Part shown: positions 33,253-46,000 of the stretch, piece after piece
Position numbering within the stretch: the first letter of the stretch is position 1
Layout: every line of letters begins with the position of its first letter
Source of the DNA: Sequoia sempervirens
Taxonomy: Eukaryota; Streptophyta; Pinopsida; Cupressales; Cupressaceae
Assembly: GCA_007258455.2 (NCBI GenBank)
Contig: VDFB02047230.1
Span: 158,418,635-158,482,634, forward strand
DNA length: 64,000 bases
Direction of reading: 5' to 3'
Program-made: the position numbers and the translations under genes
The notes under the pieces: generated by a model
Database searches by the model: none
What the model was told of the DNA's origin: nothing
Seen by the model: only the letters and a program-made list of their open reading frames with translations

Positions 33253-34068
33253 ATTCCTCCTGTCCCAAAGATTGCTTTCCCTCAAGCAATCTACATTTTC
33301 AAGCCAAATTGAATACCAAGTTCCCAAACCTATATTGGAGGTTTCCAAGAATCTCTACTGAAAATAGTGCCTGATATTATTATCACCATATTGTCCCTAT
33401 CAGACCATCTAAAAATCAATTGCATGGAATCAATAAAATCTTCATCAACATTCATTGAATCCCACATGATTCCTAGATTCCAAGAGAGTTGCAAGAAAAA
33501 AACCACCACACAAACACTGCACTACTCTGATTAAAATCATCTGATTTGCATGCCCAAACTATATCAATTCTTCCCAAAACTCAAAAAAATGCTCATCACA
33601 TCTGAAATCCATGAAGGTGTTGAAACTAATACCATGGAACAAGAATTTCCAAAACAATTCAAGGAAATTCGCTTCATCATCAAACTCAATTCTATAATTT
33701 TTTGAACTTGGAAACACTAATGCATAAAAGGAATTTGAGAGAATCCTCAAAAACAACCGTAACAATGATTGAATAAAATCACCATCAAATTACCAGTCAA
33801 CTCTATCCAATTGACTTACCCAATGAATTCTCTATTGTTGGTTAGGAATGAGAACCTCATATATATGCATACCTTGATTTTCCATCTCATGTAGAGTGAA
33901 TGGGCAATAGACAGTAGTAACATTATAACAAGCCATGATTAAAAATTGAAACTCAGCTCAGAAATTCCCAACAGGCTGTAGAAAATTTATGAGTTCAGAT
34001 TAAATGCTGGACACAAATGAACTAAATTGAAATTTTAATGCTAGACTCCACAGGATGGCAGGTTTGCA

Positions 34069-34081
34069 AGCTCTAATACCA
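34069..34081 (-). other. tRNA-Met-type primer-binding site
   Basis: The - strand reads TGGTATTAGAGC directly inside the LTR, one base from the TGGTATCAGAGC complement of plant initiator tRNA-Met. Confidence 0.8.
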
Positions 34082-34082
34082 T

Positions 34083-34343
34083 TGTAAGAAGCTACCCATT
34101 TTTACATATAATTTTTATTTTCCTTTTCAAAGATAACCACAAAGCTCGATAACTCCCAAAATGCCAACAATGATATTTTTTAAATTTAGCGCTTGGTTTC
34201 CTGAATTTTCCTGACTCACCATCGAAGTAAGACATAATACCTTTATTTCCCACAATTGAATACTCACTAGTGAATTGACATGGCAGATTAACATGTATTT
34301 TTCCTTACGTAAGTCTCAATTCCTTTGCCCATGCTAATGGAAG
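34083..34343 (-). repeat. 5' LTR of the small LTR element, truncated by insertion
   Basis: 261 bases collinear with 32310-32571, including the TCACCATCGAAGTAAGA block, then cut at GGAAG by the next element. The missing remainder should lie to the right of the whole nest. Confidence 0.8.
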
Positions 34344-35592
34344 TGTAAAAGAGGGGGACCACTACGTGGAAGACCCCAGGTCATGGAGGTTCAAGATGTG
34401 AGAGGGTGCCCTAACTTACCTCAACTAAGTGTAATGTTAGGAAATGCAAAGCGAGAGTGACAAGGACCGTGAGGCCTCTCAATCACTTTGTAGGCCTGAA
34501 ATATAGGAAGGGGCTAGGCGAGCTAGTTTTTAGGTCTAACACAACATCTTAGGAAGCTCTCTGTCCGAGGAGGAAAGCACGGTCTCTGGATGTTAGAGTG
34601 GTGCACTGGCGTCTCAAAAGTGCGGTTGTGTCCATACGACCAGACAATAGTAAAAATGAGGTCAAACCAATAAGACTAGCTAATGGCCCAATGGACTAAC
34701 TAAAGGGCCAGAATGATGTGATTAAGTAAATGAAATACTCTCTAATATTATAAAGCAAATATGCAAGAGTGAAGAGAGTAAGGAGGATCTCACCAAGGAA
34801 TTCATTCACTAGCTGATCCCTCAGGAATCATGTACTCCTACAAATAGAAAGAGAGGAGAATGTTGGGTGGCTGTATAGGGGTTTGCCTCAGTCAGACCCC
34901 CGTTTAGGTGTTCCCATCTCCATGGACAACCAAAGAAACAAGATAAAGGAAATAATGTAGTAAAGAGAAAAGAATCACTACAAAACAATGTTATGCTACT
35001 CAACCAAGTGATAGAGGATAGGAGAGGGAAGCTTACCACCTCCACCAAGAGCATGCAAGGTTTCTTGGGGGAGAAAATGAGAGTACTCGAACATTTTTTG
35101 CAATGGTGTGGTCCCAAACTTGCTCTACCGAAGTGATGGAGTGTTGCTTTGGCTGCAATGGAATGCTCAGAATGCTGCTTAAAGCTTGAAGTGGATGCAA
35201 AAGAGTGTGTTGAAGCTTATGGAGTGAGTGTAGAAGATTAGAAGAAGTTAAAATGCATGTTGAAGGGATGAATTTGAAGGAGGAATGGAGAAAAATGACC
35301 ACATTCAGGTTGGTCGGCTAAAGGGGGCATTACAACTTCACCTCCAATGAGAAGAGTAACGCTTCTATAGGTTCAACCATAGGAATCTGTTAGGGACATA
35401 AGCATGCCATGCGGATGTCTCCACACCGTGCAGGAGTCCCCAACATAAATGTCTCCACCAATGCTCAAAACAGGTGCAAAGTGGGATGCAAGCAATGGGC
35501 TTAGGTGGAATTAAGCCTCTAAACTTGGTTTTCTAAGGTGGATAAAGACAAAAAAAGGATTTTCACATGGGTTGAAAATTCACTCTTATACA
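34344..35592 (-). repeat. 3' LTR of the gypsy remnant
   Basis: TG…CA bounded, about 1.25 kb, ending CACTCTTATACA. It is followed on the + strand by TTTTTCCCCCACTTTAG, i.e. a purine tract on the - strand at 35593-35608. Confidence 0.78.
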
Positions 35593-35689
35593 TTTTTCCC
35601 CCACTTTAGCGAGCAAGAATACTAATGAGTGAACTTGAAGGTGTAAGAAAAGCAAAGGACAAACTATGAAATTGGAAAAACAAAGCATC

Positions 35690-36200
35690 TTACAGGCCTG
35701 CGGACCTGCAAGGAGGTAACCCCCAAGATCTCTCACATGAAGGAAGCCTTGTAAAGTAAGCACTTTATAGGCCCGTAGACCTACAAGGAAGGTATCCCCC
35801 AAAAACTCTAGCATGAAGGAAACCCCAAGGAAGCGGACTCTGTAGAGTCAAGAAGCGGCCAAATAGGAAAGTAAGCAAATGGTCATGTAGACCATTGGTG
35901 ATTCATAAGTATTTCAAAGGGGTCCCTCTGGAACCCTTCAAAAGGAGAGGGGTCCACTCAAGGGAAATGTTGTCTGAAAGGTGAGGTCTAGTCAGCTGCC
36001 CCCAAGCTAGACACGAAGATATGAAACGGGTCTAGTCGGGTTGCCCCCAAGTTAGACATGAAAAGGGGAATGGAATTAGTCTAGTTGGGATGCCCCCAGG
36101 CTAGATGTGAAGGAATCCATTTGAGGTAAATACTTTCAAAGGAGGGTCCCTTGGGAACCCACTGTGAAGAAAAGGGGGGTCCACTCAAGGGACACATAGT
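35690..36200. repeat. Tandem repeats in 3' region of the gypsy remnant
   Basis: Three families. Two copies of a unit with GGCC(T/C)G(C/T)(G/A)GACCT(G/A)CAAGGA lie near 35695 and 35760. Three copies of GTCTAGT(C/T)GGG(T/A)TGCCCCC lie near 35987, 36030 and 36080. Two copies of GGGGTCCACTCAAGGGA lie near 35948 and 36175. Repeats just inside the 3' LTR are common in Tat elements and can seed satellite arrays. Confidence 0.75.
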
Positions 36201-36510
36201 TCGAAAGCAACTGTTCTTTTCTCAGAGCTATCCATCATCAAGAAATCCTTTCGAAAGATGTTCACTTCATCAAGGAATTTGAAAGGAAGGATATGCCCCC
36301 ACGTGAAGGGAAGGTCAAATTTGTTCCCACTTTAGAGGAAGGTCTTCAAACCCTTTCTTTACGAACTCATTATAAAGGAAAAAGTGTTAAAGAAAGGTGT
36401 TGTCATGCATGAAAGGGACAACTCAAGCAAAGGTAAAAGAAAATAAAAAAAGAGAATACAAGTAAAGGACACAGGGGTAGCCTGATATTTTGGGGTCAGA
36501 ACTATTCATA

Positions 36511-36548
36511 AATATATATATATATATATTATGTGTGTGTGTGTGTGT
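36511..36548. repeat. (AT)n(GT)n microsatellite
   Basis: About ten AT units directly followed by about nine GT units, an uninterrupted compound dinucleotide tract and likely polymorphic. Confidence 0.95.
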
Positions 36549-37055
36549 AGTAATAGTATATAAATGAACTGTCATCAACCCTCTACTATATCAGGCCATG
36601 TGAAGAATGCACAAGAAGAAAAAGTAAAAAATAAAAATTGGGTCAACATGGAAGGGAAGCTTAAATGCTCCCAATGCTTTGCATCATCCCCAATTTATCG
36701 AAAACCAAGCACAAACATGGAAGAATGATGATAAAAATTGAAGAAGGTTTACGACACAAAAACCACACTTGTATCCAAGCACCAACGGGGGTGAAAAGGG
36801 TCATCCAGGAACACATAGCATGAGCATGGGGAAACACATCACAAAACACACACACAAAAGATCAAGAAAGGGCCTCCTCCTAACATTGATCGACCAAGAG
36901 GTCATCTGCTTCCCAATCTAAATATTCATAAGGGGAAGGAGGATGAGCCTACAATGGTGGGATGTTAAGAGGAGGAGCATCCAACCCTCCTGCAACAAGG
37001 ACTAAGGAAGAAGCCCCCGCAAGGTTTTCTTCACCGAGCTCTTGTGGAGCTAAGG

Positions 37056-37910
37056 TCAGCGTTTCACGAAGATCGCTGACAAGGTTGGGACCTCATCCAT
37101 AGAATTAAACATGCACCCCACAAGAGCACCATGCCTATTTTTAGCAGATGGGATAGGTTGTGCCTGAGGTTCACCACTAAACTCATCGAATGATTTGAGA
37201 GTAGTGATGAACTCAGGGGAGGCCAGGACTGGTTTTATTATTAGGTCAGAACAAGTCAATGTGGGGCCGTCGTGTGGAGAAGGCGGGGTCTTCCTACGTC
37301 CTTTGTTGCTGGAGGGACCATCCTCTGCCTCCTGTTTTGTTGGAGGAGATGAAATCCCCATGGATGAGGCTAGAGGAATAGAGGAAGAGGAAGAAAGAAC
37401 CACAATTGATACAACTAAATTATTAATCATATCCATGGGCTTCAGGAAAGGCTGGATATCTAGAACAGACATCAACAAAGGAAGCTCCACCGAAGGAGCA
37501 ATGAACACCTGTAATCATTTAGGGTTAGGCGCGTTCATACTCGCAACAAAAGTCGGGAGTAGTATAGGACCAGACTAAAGGGAGGTAGAAGTAAGGGAGG
37601 AAGAAGACACTGCAGTAGGCCCTGAAGTAGGGGCAATCGTTTCTTCCTCCTTCCTTTGCAAGGCGACCAGTTTAGCTAGGAGAGCCTTTCGCCGGTGCTT
37701 GTGTTCGCGTGCAAGGCAGTTTCTATGACTCTTGGAGTTGGAGGCTAGAGTTTTTGAAGGGACAAAAGGTTCCTGCTCAACCATGGGAACATCCACCATG
37801 ACTATTTTCGGTGGAGGGACACGTTCCTGCATGGGAGCATGAGGAACAAGCTGACAAGCGACAGGAGGAGTCGACTTGAGAGCCTCGGTAGCGGGCCTCT
37901 TTTTGCTCAC
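37056..37910 (-). pseudogene. Pro/Ser-rich polyprotein linker of the gypsy remnant
   Basis: Two open stretches (37910-37575, 37508-37056) in different frames. The first starts KKRPATEALKSTPPVACQLV and contains a basic segment HRNCLAREHKHRRKALLAK. The second is Ser/Pro-rich (SSPPTKQEAEDGPSSNKGRR). No enzymatic motif is present. The position after the protease and the composition match the PR-RT spacer of Tat-type elements. A + strand frame over the same DNA is a shadow. Confidence 0.5.
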
Positions 37911-38192
37911 TACCTTAGGAATAGGGGTAGTAGGAGGCTGTAGAGGTCAAGACAATGAGGAATATCCTTGAGTGACCTTCTTCTTGATGTACCAAATGGG
38001 TCTAGGTTATGTCAGTAAAACAAGAAGTTCAAAAATAAGACTCTTAGGATTTCACCAAGTGGGCACCATAGGGTTCTCCTGTAGATAAGAAGCAGGACTC
38101 AATGATACCTCAACAAAGCAAGAAGAAGTTCTAGACTGACCAATGGAAGAGGAATAAGGAGGATAGCGAGATTGCTTCTCTTCTTCCTTCTT

Positions 38193-38900
38193 TCATGCCT
38201 TAGCGGCATCACTACCAGCTTTTAAGCAAGCCCTATGTGAAACAACATAAGGCAAGGGAGGGTATCTAACTTTCAACCTTAGGAACCCTTTCTTATAGTT
38301 TTGATATGTTTGGTGCAGAAGGTCCATTCTAAGTGGAAAAGGAACAATGGAAATAGGCCAAGGGTGATCCAAGGAGTAGCTACCATGTGCAACCGGTGGT
38401 CTATAACCGGTGTTATGAATTGCATGTATGGAACCACCGTGGATAAACTTTAGAAATTTACGCATGACAAATGGTATCGCATTCATCACCACCAACCAAG
38501 GAATACCCAGTTTCACCCTAAAGAGTTCAAACCCAGGGATGAAGTCAAACAGTAGTTTCATGGATTTAGTTCCAACTAAAATCGATAGGACAATACTACC
38601 CAAAGGGGGTATAGAAAGCCCGTCATGTGTGCGGATGGTACTCATAAGAGAATCCTACCCATCCTTGTGTAAGAAGTTTATCAACATAATATCCTTTATT
38701 ATTATGTTTACTTGTGATGTCGGATCAACGAGAACACCTACTATGATGTTTCCATTGATCCATGCAGGAATGTAAAGAGGAGATGGTTCCTTGTTAAAAC
38801 CCATCGACAGGTCCTGTGAAGTGAAGGTTATATCAATACCACTATCCATAGGTTGCACAAAGGGGATAGGTTCATGCAGGAAGGAGGCCATTACGCACAC
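38193..38900 (-). pseudogene. Retropepsin-like protease of the gypsy remnant
   Basis: The first stretch (38900-38655) contains FNKEPSPLYIPAWINGN and then VGVLVDPTSQVNIIIKDIML, where the active-site triplet normally reads DTG or DGG but here is DPT. The second (38645-38193) contains TIRTHDGLSIPPLGSIVLSI, FDFIPGFELFRVKLGIPWL (the ILG-type region) and HGGSIHAIHN. The order agrees with Tat-type gag-pol proteases. A stop separates the halves near 38650. It lies close to the PBS end, so gag has been deleted. Confidence 0.72.
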
Positions 38901-39122
38901 TAGTCAATGCTTTCACAGAGTCCCTAAAGGTTACATATAAGATAGCGACCCAATTAAGGTTTCATCGTGCAATACCTTTGGAACCTTCCAACTACACTAA
39001 CTAGGGGTCATAGGTTGGGTTGTAAGGAGACAACCTCACAACACTCTCACTTACAACACTCCTACGGTATGAGGAAAGGAAATGTCAGGATGGCAAGAAC
39101 AGAACCAAATGGTCACCAAAAA

Positions 39123-39184
39123 TGTAAGAGAGGGGGACCACCGTGTGCAAGACCCCAGGTCACATAGGGTCAAGATGTGAGAGG
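39123..39184 (-). repeat. 5' LTR stub of the gypsy remnant
   Basis: 62 bases matching 34344-34406, then replaced by unrelated DNA beginning TGTTGATGAGCC. Next to it on the - strand is TTTTTGGTGACCATTTGG, a PBS-like start. The remaining LTR must lie beyond the right edge. Confidence 0.8.
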
Positions 39185-39185
39185 T

Positions 39186-40382
39186 TGTTGATGAGCCTAG
39201 TTTATGGTCTAGTTTTGGGTAGAACTTATGGTTTATTTGCTAAAGATATCATGGACCTTGATGATTAAGTGTTGATACTTTTTATGATACTTCCTCGTAA
39301 CTATGACTTTGGGCTTAATCTTATTTTTGCAAACCTTTAATGATAATGGCATGTTATATGTCTATATTAATTTTGCATGTGCTTAATGAATTTTTCTTAG
39401 GGTGGTTACATATATGCAGTTATTGTGCATACTAACATTGCTATGCATATTTAATTTGAGGATACTAAATTAAGGAAGACACCACAAGATGGGCATGCAC
39501 CATAACATCCAACAAGGGAATCACTCAAAGGTCAAAGGAGGTCGATGGTAGAAGATTCCCCATGCAAAATGAATGTAACCACCTTGTAGTGGAATTTAAT
39601 GATGTTGAGAAAACATGGGCGTTACTGCTTTTCTAAATCTGCTCTTGGACTTGCATGTCTGACTGGATTCCATGCATGCATAATCACCGTCGCTCCACTT
39701 TCTCTGTTTTCCCTAAATGGTGTCCTCCCAGTTCGTGGAGTTGACCACCTTGTCTAGCTGATAGTATAAATAAGGACCTAATGCTCCTTCTCTAGAGGTT
39801 GCGTGATTTGATATTGTACTTGCATTCTTGAGTTTTCAGATATACTACTCTTTTGTACTCATGATTTACAGTAAATGAAATAAAGTTTTGAGTTTGAGCA
39901 TTTGAGTTCTCATTAGTTTTAGAGGATACTTATCCAAGGGGTCCCACTTGGTGAGTAATCCGTCCTTTATTTTAGTATTATTTTTTGTTCAGTAATTAGT
40001 TAATAATCTAGCACCGACTATTCTTGTAGCCACTAGAATTCTATTTTGTGATTGTTCCTATAGCCACAGTAGATAGAGTAGTGTCCTATTTGTTTGCCTA
40101 GATTTTCATCTCTGTTATGCATTTCAACTTAGTATGGTTGTTGATTGATGATTAACATTTACGTCATTCCCTTCCAAGTAATTTACTTTTAGCATTGTGT
40201 CTTTCTTAGCTATAGAATGAAAATTGCTACCTTGAGTTCCTAGTGCACATACTATGTTGGCCCATTTCAAGTTCACATCCCTGGGTTGATAAGTTAAATG
40301 CACCTTCACGATGATTGAATGACTATTTAGTTTAGATGTCCAATCTCTGAATCATAGCTGTAAGAGCTTAGTTGTTAACTCA
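39186..40382 (+). repeat. 5' LTR of the Athila-like element (ends approximate)
   Basis: Begins at TGTTGATGAGCCTAG immediately after the interrupted LTR stub. The last CA before the PBS is at 40381-40382, leaving a 21-base gap. With no second LTR in view the 3' border is inferred. Confidence 0.6.
39765..39772 (+). promoter_or_regulatory. LTR TATA box
   Basis: TATAAATA in GATAGTATAAATAAGG. A poly(A)-type AATAAA follows 114 bases later at 39879-39884, giving a compact U3/R arrangement. Confidence 0.6.
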
Positions 40383-40403
40383 TTGTAGGAGGAAATTTTT
40401 TTT

Positions 40404-40421
40404 TGGCGCCATTGCCAGGGA
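40404..40421 (+). other. tRNA-Asp-type primer-binding site
   Basis: TGGCGCCATTGCCAGGGA, very close to TGGCGCCGTTGCCGGGGA, the complement of the tRNA-Asp 3' end used by Athila-type elements. Both mismatches are G to A, in a CpG context and a CGG context. Confidence 0.85.
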
Positions 40422-40579
40422 TGGAGTCAAATTAGGAAGTTCTTGGGAGTCATTGATAGTTTTCTTGCTGTAGGATTTATGAAAGTTGTTTTTAGTATAC
40501 CTCTTATTTAGGAAGTAAAGGCCCCACTTATTCTTTACCAATTCTTTGTGTAAGATGAATGATAGTGAGTTGATACCAC

Positions 40580-42530
40580 ATGCATAGAGGAAGGAGAAGG
40601 GATTCTTATGGGATATTCCTTCCTAAAAATCTTAATCCATTCTAGTTAGTTGAATATCAAAACCTGCCAAGAGAAGAAGAAGAAGATCCACAATCCTTTG
40701 CTGATGCAATCCTTGATCTAACTAGCTTTGAAGTCTCCTTTGAGGACCAAAATCAACCTGAGAACCCCTTTGCTTTGGAACTACATCAAGTAGGCATGGG
40801 TGATGCAAATGGAAATAGTCCTAACCAACCAGATTTTCCTTTCCCCATTGCCCATTAGAATGAAGTTGAAAACATAAAAAATATCCCTGCTTCAACACTC
40901 CCCAAGTTTTATGGATTTTCCACAGAAGATCTTGATACCTTTTTGTTTGAGTTTGACATACTTTACAGGAGTCATGATTATACCACTGATGCCCATAGGC
41001 TTAAGCTATTTCCTACCACTATGAAAGAAGCTACATTGAGATGGTTCATGAGCCTAGGAAGAGATACTATGGAAACTTGGGAAGACATTAAGACAAAATT
41101 CCTTGAGAAATACAAAGAGTATTGTAGGGGTAGTGACATGAAAGGAGGTGACAATTTCAGGATGCAAAAAGAGGATGATGAGAGCTTGGAAGATTATATT
41201 TCAAGGTTTCTGCTTTTCTTACATAACTCTCCACACCATACCCTTAATGAAGAATCACATAAGTTGCTTTTATTAAGAGGAATCAATGAGAGTTGCACTG
41301 ATGCCTTGGACCTAATGGTAGGAGGAGATATCACCCAAGTTCCTTGGGAAGACATCAAAAAAATATGCCAAAACTACTCTTGGGCAGCTTCAAAGAAAGG
41401 GAGAGCTTACCAATCTTCCATGGGTAAGTCATCTACCGATGGAGTTTCAAAAATGGAGATTACTCATTTTCTGGTAGACTTCAAGCAAGACATTATAAAA
41501 AATCTAGCTACTCAGCTAGATACACTTCAGGCCAAAAAGAAACAAGAGGAGGCAAAGGAAATGTTGGCAGAGTATTGCCCCCATTGTAGACATAAGAAGG
41601 AATATAGATGCAAGATGGTAGCTAATTCTGAAGGCAAGCAGATTGCACGCGAGTTCAAGCCAATCCAGATTGAAGAAGATCAAGTCTACTATGTTGCACA
41701 AATGAGGCCTTTGGCTCCAAGACAAGGTATTCCACGAGATCCACTCTCTTATGTTGGGTCATATTTTAATTCCTATTCATTTGGAAACCAATGGTAGCTC
41801 CCATATCCATCCAGCTATGGAGGATATCCACCACAACCTTTGAGTAACCCTCCAAATTCTTGGCCCAATCATCAAAACTCTCCACCCCAGTGGAAGCAAC
41901 CTCAAGGGCATTGGAAAACACCTCTAGGAAATTGGGAGCAAACAAATTAATGGAGAGGGGGACAACAATGGCCAACCCAACCAAATAGTTACATGCAACC
42001 ACCTTCTCAGCCCCAACAACCTGCTATAATGCCTCCACCTACTAATTCAAGCTCAAATGCACCTAAACCTACTTAGCTACCAATTCAACCCACACCCAAT
42101 CCAAATAACAAACCACAACAATAACCTGTATACTCTGTTGATTCAAATAAATTCCATACATATCTTGTGAGTGTAAGTGACATCCACTTGCATTCAGGAA
42201 CTACTCTACCAATCCTTTCCAAGCCCATTATCACTGAGCTTCCTATGGAAGAGGAAGAGGAACCTTTGAATGATCCCATTTAGCCAAGTGCACCTAAAAA
42301 TTCTAAACCAGTCCAAGTCAAGCAAATTGAATAAGAACCACCATTTCCTCAGAGATTGGAAGTTGCCAAGAAGAAGGAAGAAAATGAGGATACAACTTTT
42401 GACATCTTGGATCAAATGAAGCATATATGTGTCTAGATCCCTCTATTCCAGGCCATAAAGGATGTCCCAATCTATGACAAGGAAATTAAAGAAGCATGCC
42501 TCAAGAAGCTAGGAAGGAAGAAGAAAGATC
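40580..42530 (+). pseudogene. Athila-like gag
   Basis: The frame starts at ATG 40580 (MHRGRRRDSYG). The capsid core begins near 40885 with STLPKFYGFSTEDLDTFLFE, KEATLRWFMSLGRDTMETW, LEKYKEYCRGSDM and LEDYISRFLLFLHNSP, a standard retrotransposon gag domain. A Cys/His cluster YCPHCRHKKEYRCKM (about 41573-41617) replaces a canonical knuckle. A Pro/Gln/Asn-rich segment and an acidic segment follow to the protease. In-frame stops are TAG at 40643, 40856, 41795, 42074, 42281 and 42434, and TAA at 41948, 42122 and 42332. All are one C-to-T step from a Gln codon, and there are no frameshifts. Gag would form the particle. Confidence 0.9.
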
Positions 42531-43009
42531 CCACTATGGTTCATGTGGTGGGACAACTAGCTGACATCATGCTTGGAAAAGTGACTATCCCTAAGTACAA
42601 TGAGCTAGGTAGTCCTATGGTAGCAGTTGTTATAAATGGGATCCAAATCAAGAATGCTCTGATTGATCTAGGGGTAGCAATAAATGTAATTACCAAGGAC
42701 ATTGTGCAACAACAAAACATTGCAAGCATGAGATCTACTCCTACTCTCAGAAAACTTGGTGATAGTTCTACTGTTAAGCCTAATGGTATAGTGGAGGATC
42801 TTGTGGTGATTCTAGACTCTTGGGAGTACCCAACAAACTTCATGATTCTTTCTCCAAAAGCTACACTAGGCGGGTATCCCATTATTCTTGGAAGGCCATG
42901 GTTAGCAACTGCAGATGCATATATTGGATGTCGTTCAGGAGACATGACCATTTCTGATGGGAGGAGCACCAAAAAATTTATTCTTTACCCTCCTGCTTAT
43001 CCATCCCAT
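42531..43009 (+). pseudogene. Athila-like protease, interrupted at 43010
   Basis: In frame with gag. MLGKVTIPKYNELGSPMVAV leads to NALIDLGVAINVIT, where the catalytic triplet DTG has become DLG. Then GIVEDLVVILDSWEYPTNF, YPIILGRPWLATADAYIGCR and GDMTISDG follow, the ILGRPWL flap region of gypsy proteases. The frame is cut at PAYPSH by the inner element's LTR and resumes at 58258 in the reading direction expected after removal of one target copy. D-to-L-adjacent change would disable it even without the insertion. Confidence 0.88.
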
Positions 43010-46000
43010 TGTTACTCATAAATATACTATGTATCATGTTTTTAAATTATGTCCCCTTGTTCCCATTTCCCACTTGGGTTAAAGGCCTTCATATTCATTT
43101 TATCTCTTTGTCACAGTTTTATCCAAGTTTGTAACCTTTTGTCGTGTGTTCTTCAAGTTTTGAAACATAGTTCCTTGGCATTCCTTGTTTGTTGTCCATG
43201 TTGTTGGGTTTGTGTTTTACTTAACTTTTTGATGGCCCAACTCATTATCCTTTGTAGCATCAAGTGTGCAGTCAGTGAGTCGTAGGTTCTCAAAACTTCA
43301 TAACTCCCGACTTTAGGTTGTTAAGTTTCGGTTCGCCGTGACAAAAGAGTTTGTTGATTGTTCCAAAGGTTTGAGACACCATTCTTGCATTTAATAAGGC
43401 ATATGGTATGGCTGAGAGATGTCTTATCAAAAATTTTACAAGGCACACAAACCTTAGGGTTTTCATTACTGCAAAATAAAATAAAGTGTCGTATTAATTC
43501 AACACGAAATGCACATCTTGTCATTTTACATGGCTTAAGGTGGTGAGAACTTATTTGTTAAAGCTCTGGCTGTACTTCTACCTACTGCTATTATTTCTTC
43601 AAGAATTTAAGTGTTTCCTTAATCATAGTGAGCTCATGCAGTCTGAAATTGAAAATTGCTAGCTCGAGGTGAGAGATATAGAGCTAGGAATTTTTAAATT
43701 GGAAGAATTCTGGGCCCATCTGGAGGGAAAAGAAAAATCTGTTGTAGATGCGAAGGTGCTTGAAAGTGGATTAGCTTATGCTGGAGGTTTCCTAAAAGTT
43801 GTGTTGAGCGTTGATCTAATTGCTGCATGTGCAAGAAGGTACATTCCAGAAACCTGAGAAATCAAGGTTGTGGACGAAACTATTATTGCTAAGATTTCCC
43901 CTGAGGTTGTTTCCCAGGCATTGAGAATTCCAAAAAAGGAACCTATAAAGGAAATGTTTGTTGAAGTAGCTAACGAGTTTTTCAGGGTTAATGAAGCCTG
44001 GTGTAAAAATTCTATGGCCAAAGGATGGTTAAAGTCAGAGAAGAGAGGTAAGTCCCATTTACCTAACAAACTTAAAAGGGTGCATTTTAAAATAGAAATT
44101 GCTGATGCCATTGCTTTACTACATCGCATTGCCGGGAACACACAAATTGAATTATTTGAAGAATGGATGTGTTAATTCATTTTGGTTATCTATGATGATA
44201 ATGTATTTGTTGACTAGGCTAAGATAATTTGTTTCCATCTACATGAACAATTAGTCAATTTTCAAAAGACTGCCACTTTCCATCTGTGTTCTTGCTTGAT
44301 ATATATCATTGCTAGTCAAAGATCTTTCTGGACAGGGTTGAAACCATAGGTATCACCGACGTCTGGCATGCCCGTATATAAATGTTACCCACATTTTACC
44401 AAGCAGGTTGGAATGGGAGAATATTGTCTTGTTAATGATGCATTTTTAATGGAAGTTGTGAGAAAACTAGATGGAAACCCTGAAATGAGTTTTTCCCCTG
44501 AGTCAAAATCTCTGGTGTTGAAGTTTGGAAGTTTTTATATCCAGTTTGACATATTTTCTTATTTGAGGATAGGAGGTTATGAAAAGGCCCCACTAAAATT
44601 GCCCAAGTATCTTGAAGATTTTCTACTATTTTTGGAGGTTTGTAGACAAATGGCCATAGTGAATATAAAACACATGAATATGGGAAAGTGGGGGTATGCC
44701 TTCCCATTAGTGGCTCCTTCCTTCATGTGCAAAAACAATCAAATGGCTAAAGGTGTTGAAAAAATTCTCAAGGAATACAATCTCCAATACTTGTTTGTGA
44801 GAACCAATTTCAATAGTAAGGGCTTTGTAAAATGAAACCTGTATGCTTCCAGCTCATATCAACATCAACCTTCAATTGAGGATTTATGGGAGGATTGTAT
44901 TGATGAAAATGAAGTGTTCAGGAGAGATCATATGAGGTTAACCCTTGAGCAGATACAAACTTTTGGCATTTCTTTCCAAATTCTTGAAAATGTGACTGAA
45001 GATTCGGTGGTTGTTGATCCTGAATATAAGAATTTGCCTGAAAAATCTCATCCTAGGGTTGACTGGGGTAAAGATGAAGTTTTGTATATGAGTGCATAGG
45101 CTGCACTAGTATTTAAAAGAACTCAAGATTGGTTAGAGGAAAAATGGCGTAAGGTTGTTGGTTCTGTTCATGAACCAAAATCATCTCAGAAAAATGATTA
45201 GGGATCTAGCTAGGTAGCTGCAAGTACATCATTAACAAGAATAGCTACTAGGTCTTCTAGTGCTAATTCACAATTTGGGGGTGATGGTGAAAGACCTGAA
45301 GAGTCAGCCAAGTTGAAGTTAGTATGTGAACAAGATATCCCATCTACCCCTGCTCCTAAAAAGAAGACTGTCCAAACAAAACCTGCACCAGAAGATTCAG
45401 ATAACATTTGTTAGGCAGATTATTGAAGATAATACTTTCCCTCCCTTGTTTGAAGAACCTTCTCCTCCTATAGAAAACATATCAATTATTCCTAGTGAGT
45501 CCAGGTAAGTTGTTCAAAGCGATAAAGGTTCTATTCTGGTAGAAAAATCTCCAGTATGGTTGAAGAAGACAGTAGAAAAGAAGAGAAAATACACTCCCAC
45601 AACATTTGCCAAAGTAGAAACAGTGGAAAAATTACTCCAATCTTCTTCAAGGCCAAAGAGAGCTCAAAAAATGTCAAGAATACTGGATTATTCTGTCTCT
45701 AGTAATCAGATACTAGAGATTGCAAAACCTTTAAGAGATTTGGATGATGATAAGATAACCGTAGCTGATTATAAAATTATACATGTTGACATGGCTCCCT
45801 AGAAACTTGAGGGTGATGTATATCACACCAGTTATTCAGTCAATGCCTTAGCCAAGTGGGTAAAAGAAGAAAGGAAGGAAAGGGTAAAATTGCAATCTCA
45901 GATTTTGGATTTCAAAAACTTTATCTCTTCTATAGTTTCTCCCTTTTTGTCTACTGAAGCTTCTAGTTCTCAAGAGAGAGTAATTGATGAGTCTGCAATG

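Larger units (their letters stand above)
32310..34343 (-). mobile_element. Small non-autonomous LTR retrotransposon (second LTR interrupted)
   Basis: The first LTR (32310-33252) and the beginning of the second (34083-34343) align from TGTAAGAAGCTACCC through AATGGAAG. Internal DNA is only about 830 bases and encodes nothing. A tRNA-Met-type PBS adjoins the second LTR and a purine tract adjoins the first, which fixes the orientation as - strand. The second LTR stops abruptly where another LTR begins at 34344; the first LTR continues for about 680 more bases, so the rest was displaced. It sits inside or beside the helicase fragment. Confidence 0.8.
34344..39184 (-). mobile_element. Gypsy remnant with protease but no RT or integrase
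   Basis: The LTR at 34344-35592 and the first 62 bases of a second LTR at 39123-39184 share TGTAARAGAGGGGGACCAC and the following GACCCCAGGTCA…GATGTGAGAGG. The internal 3.5 kb holds, on the - strand, a decayed protease and a Pro/Ser-rich linker. I see no gag core, RT, RNase H or integrase. The second LTR is cut at 39185 by the Athila-like element. The lack of coding capacity implies an internally deleted, trans-mobilised derivative. Confidence 0.82.

Noticed and set aside
37195..37578. 127-codon + strand ORF
   Set aside because: Exact antisense of the Pro/Ser-rich linker, whose composition and position fit a Tat-type polyprotein.
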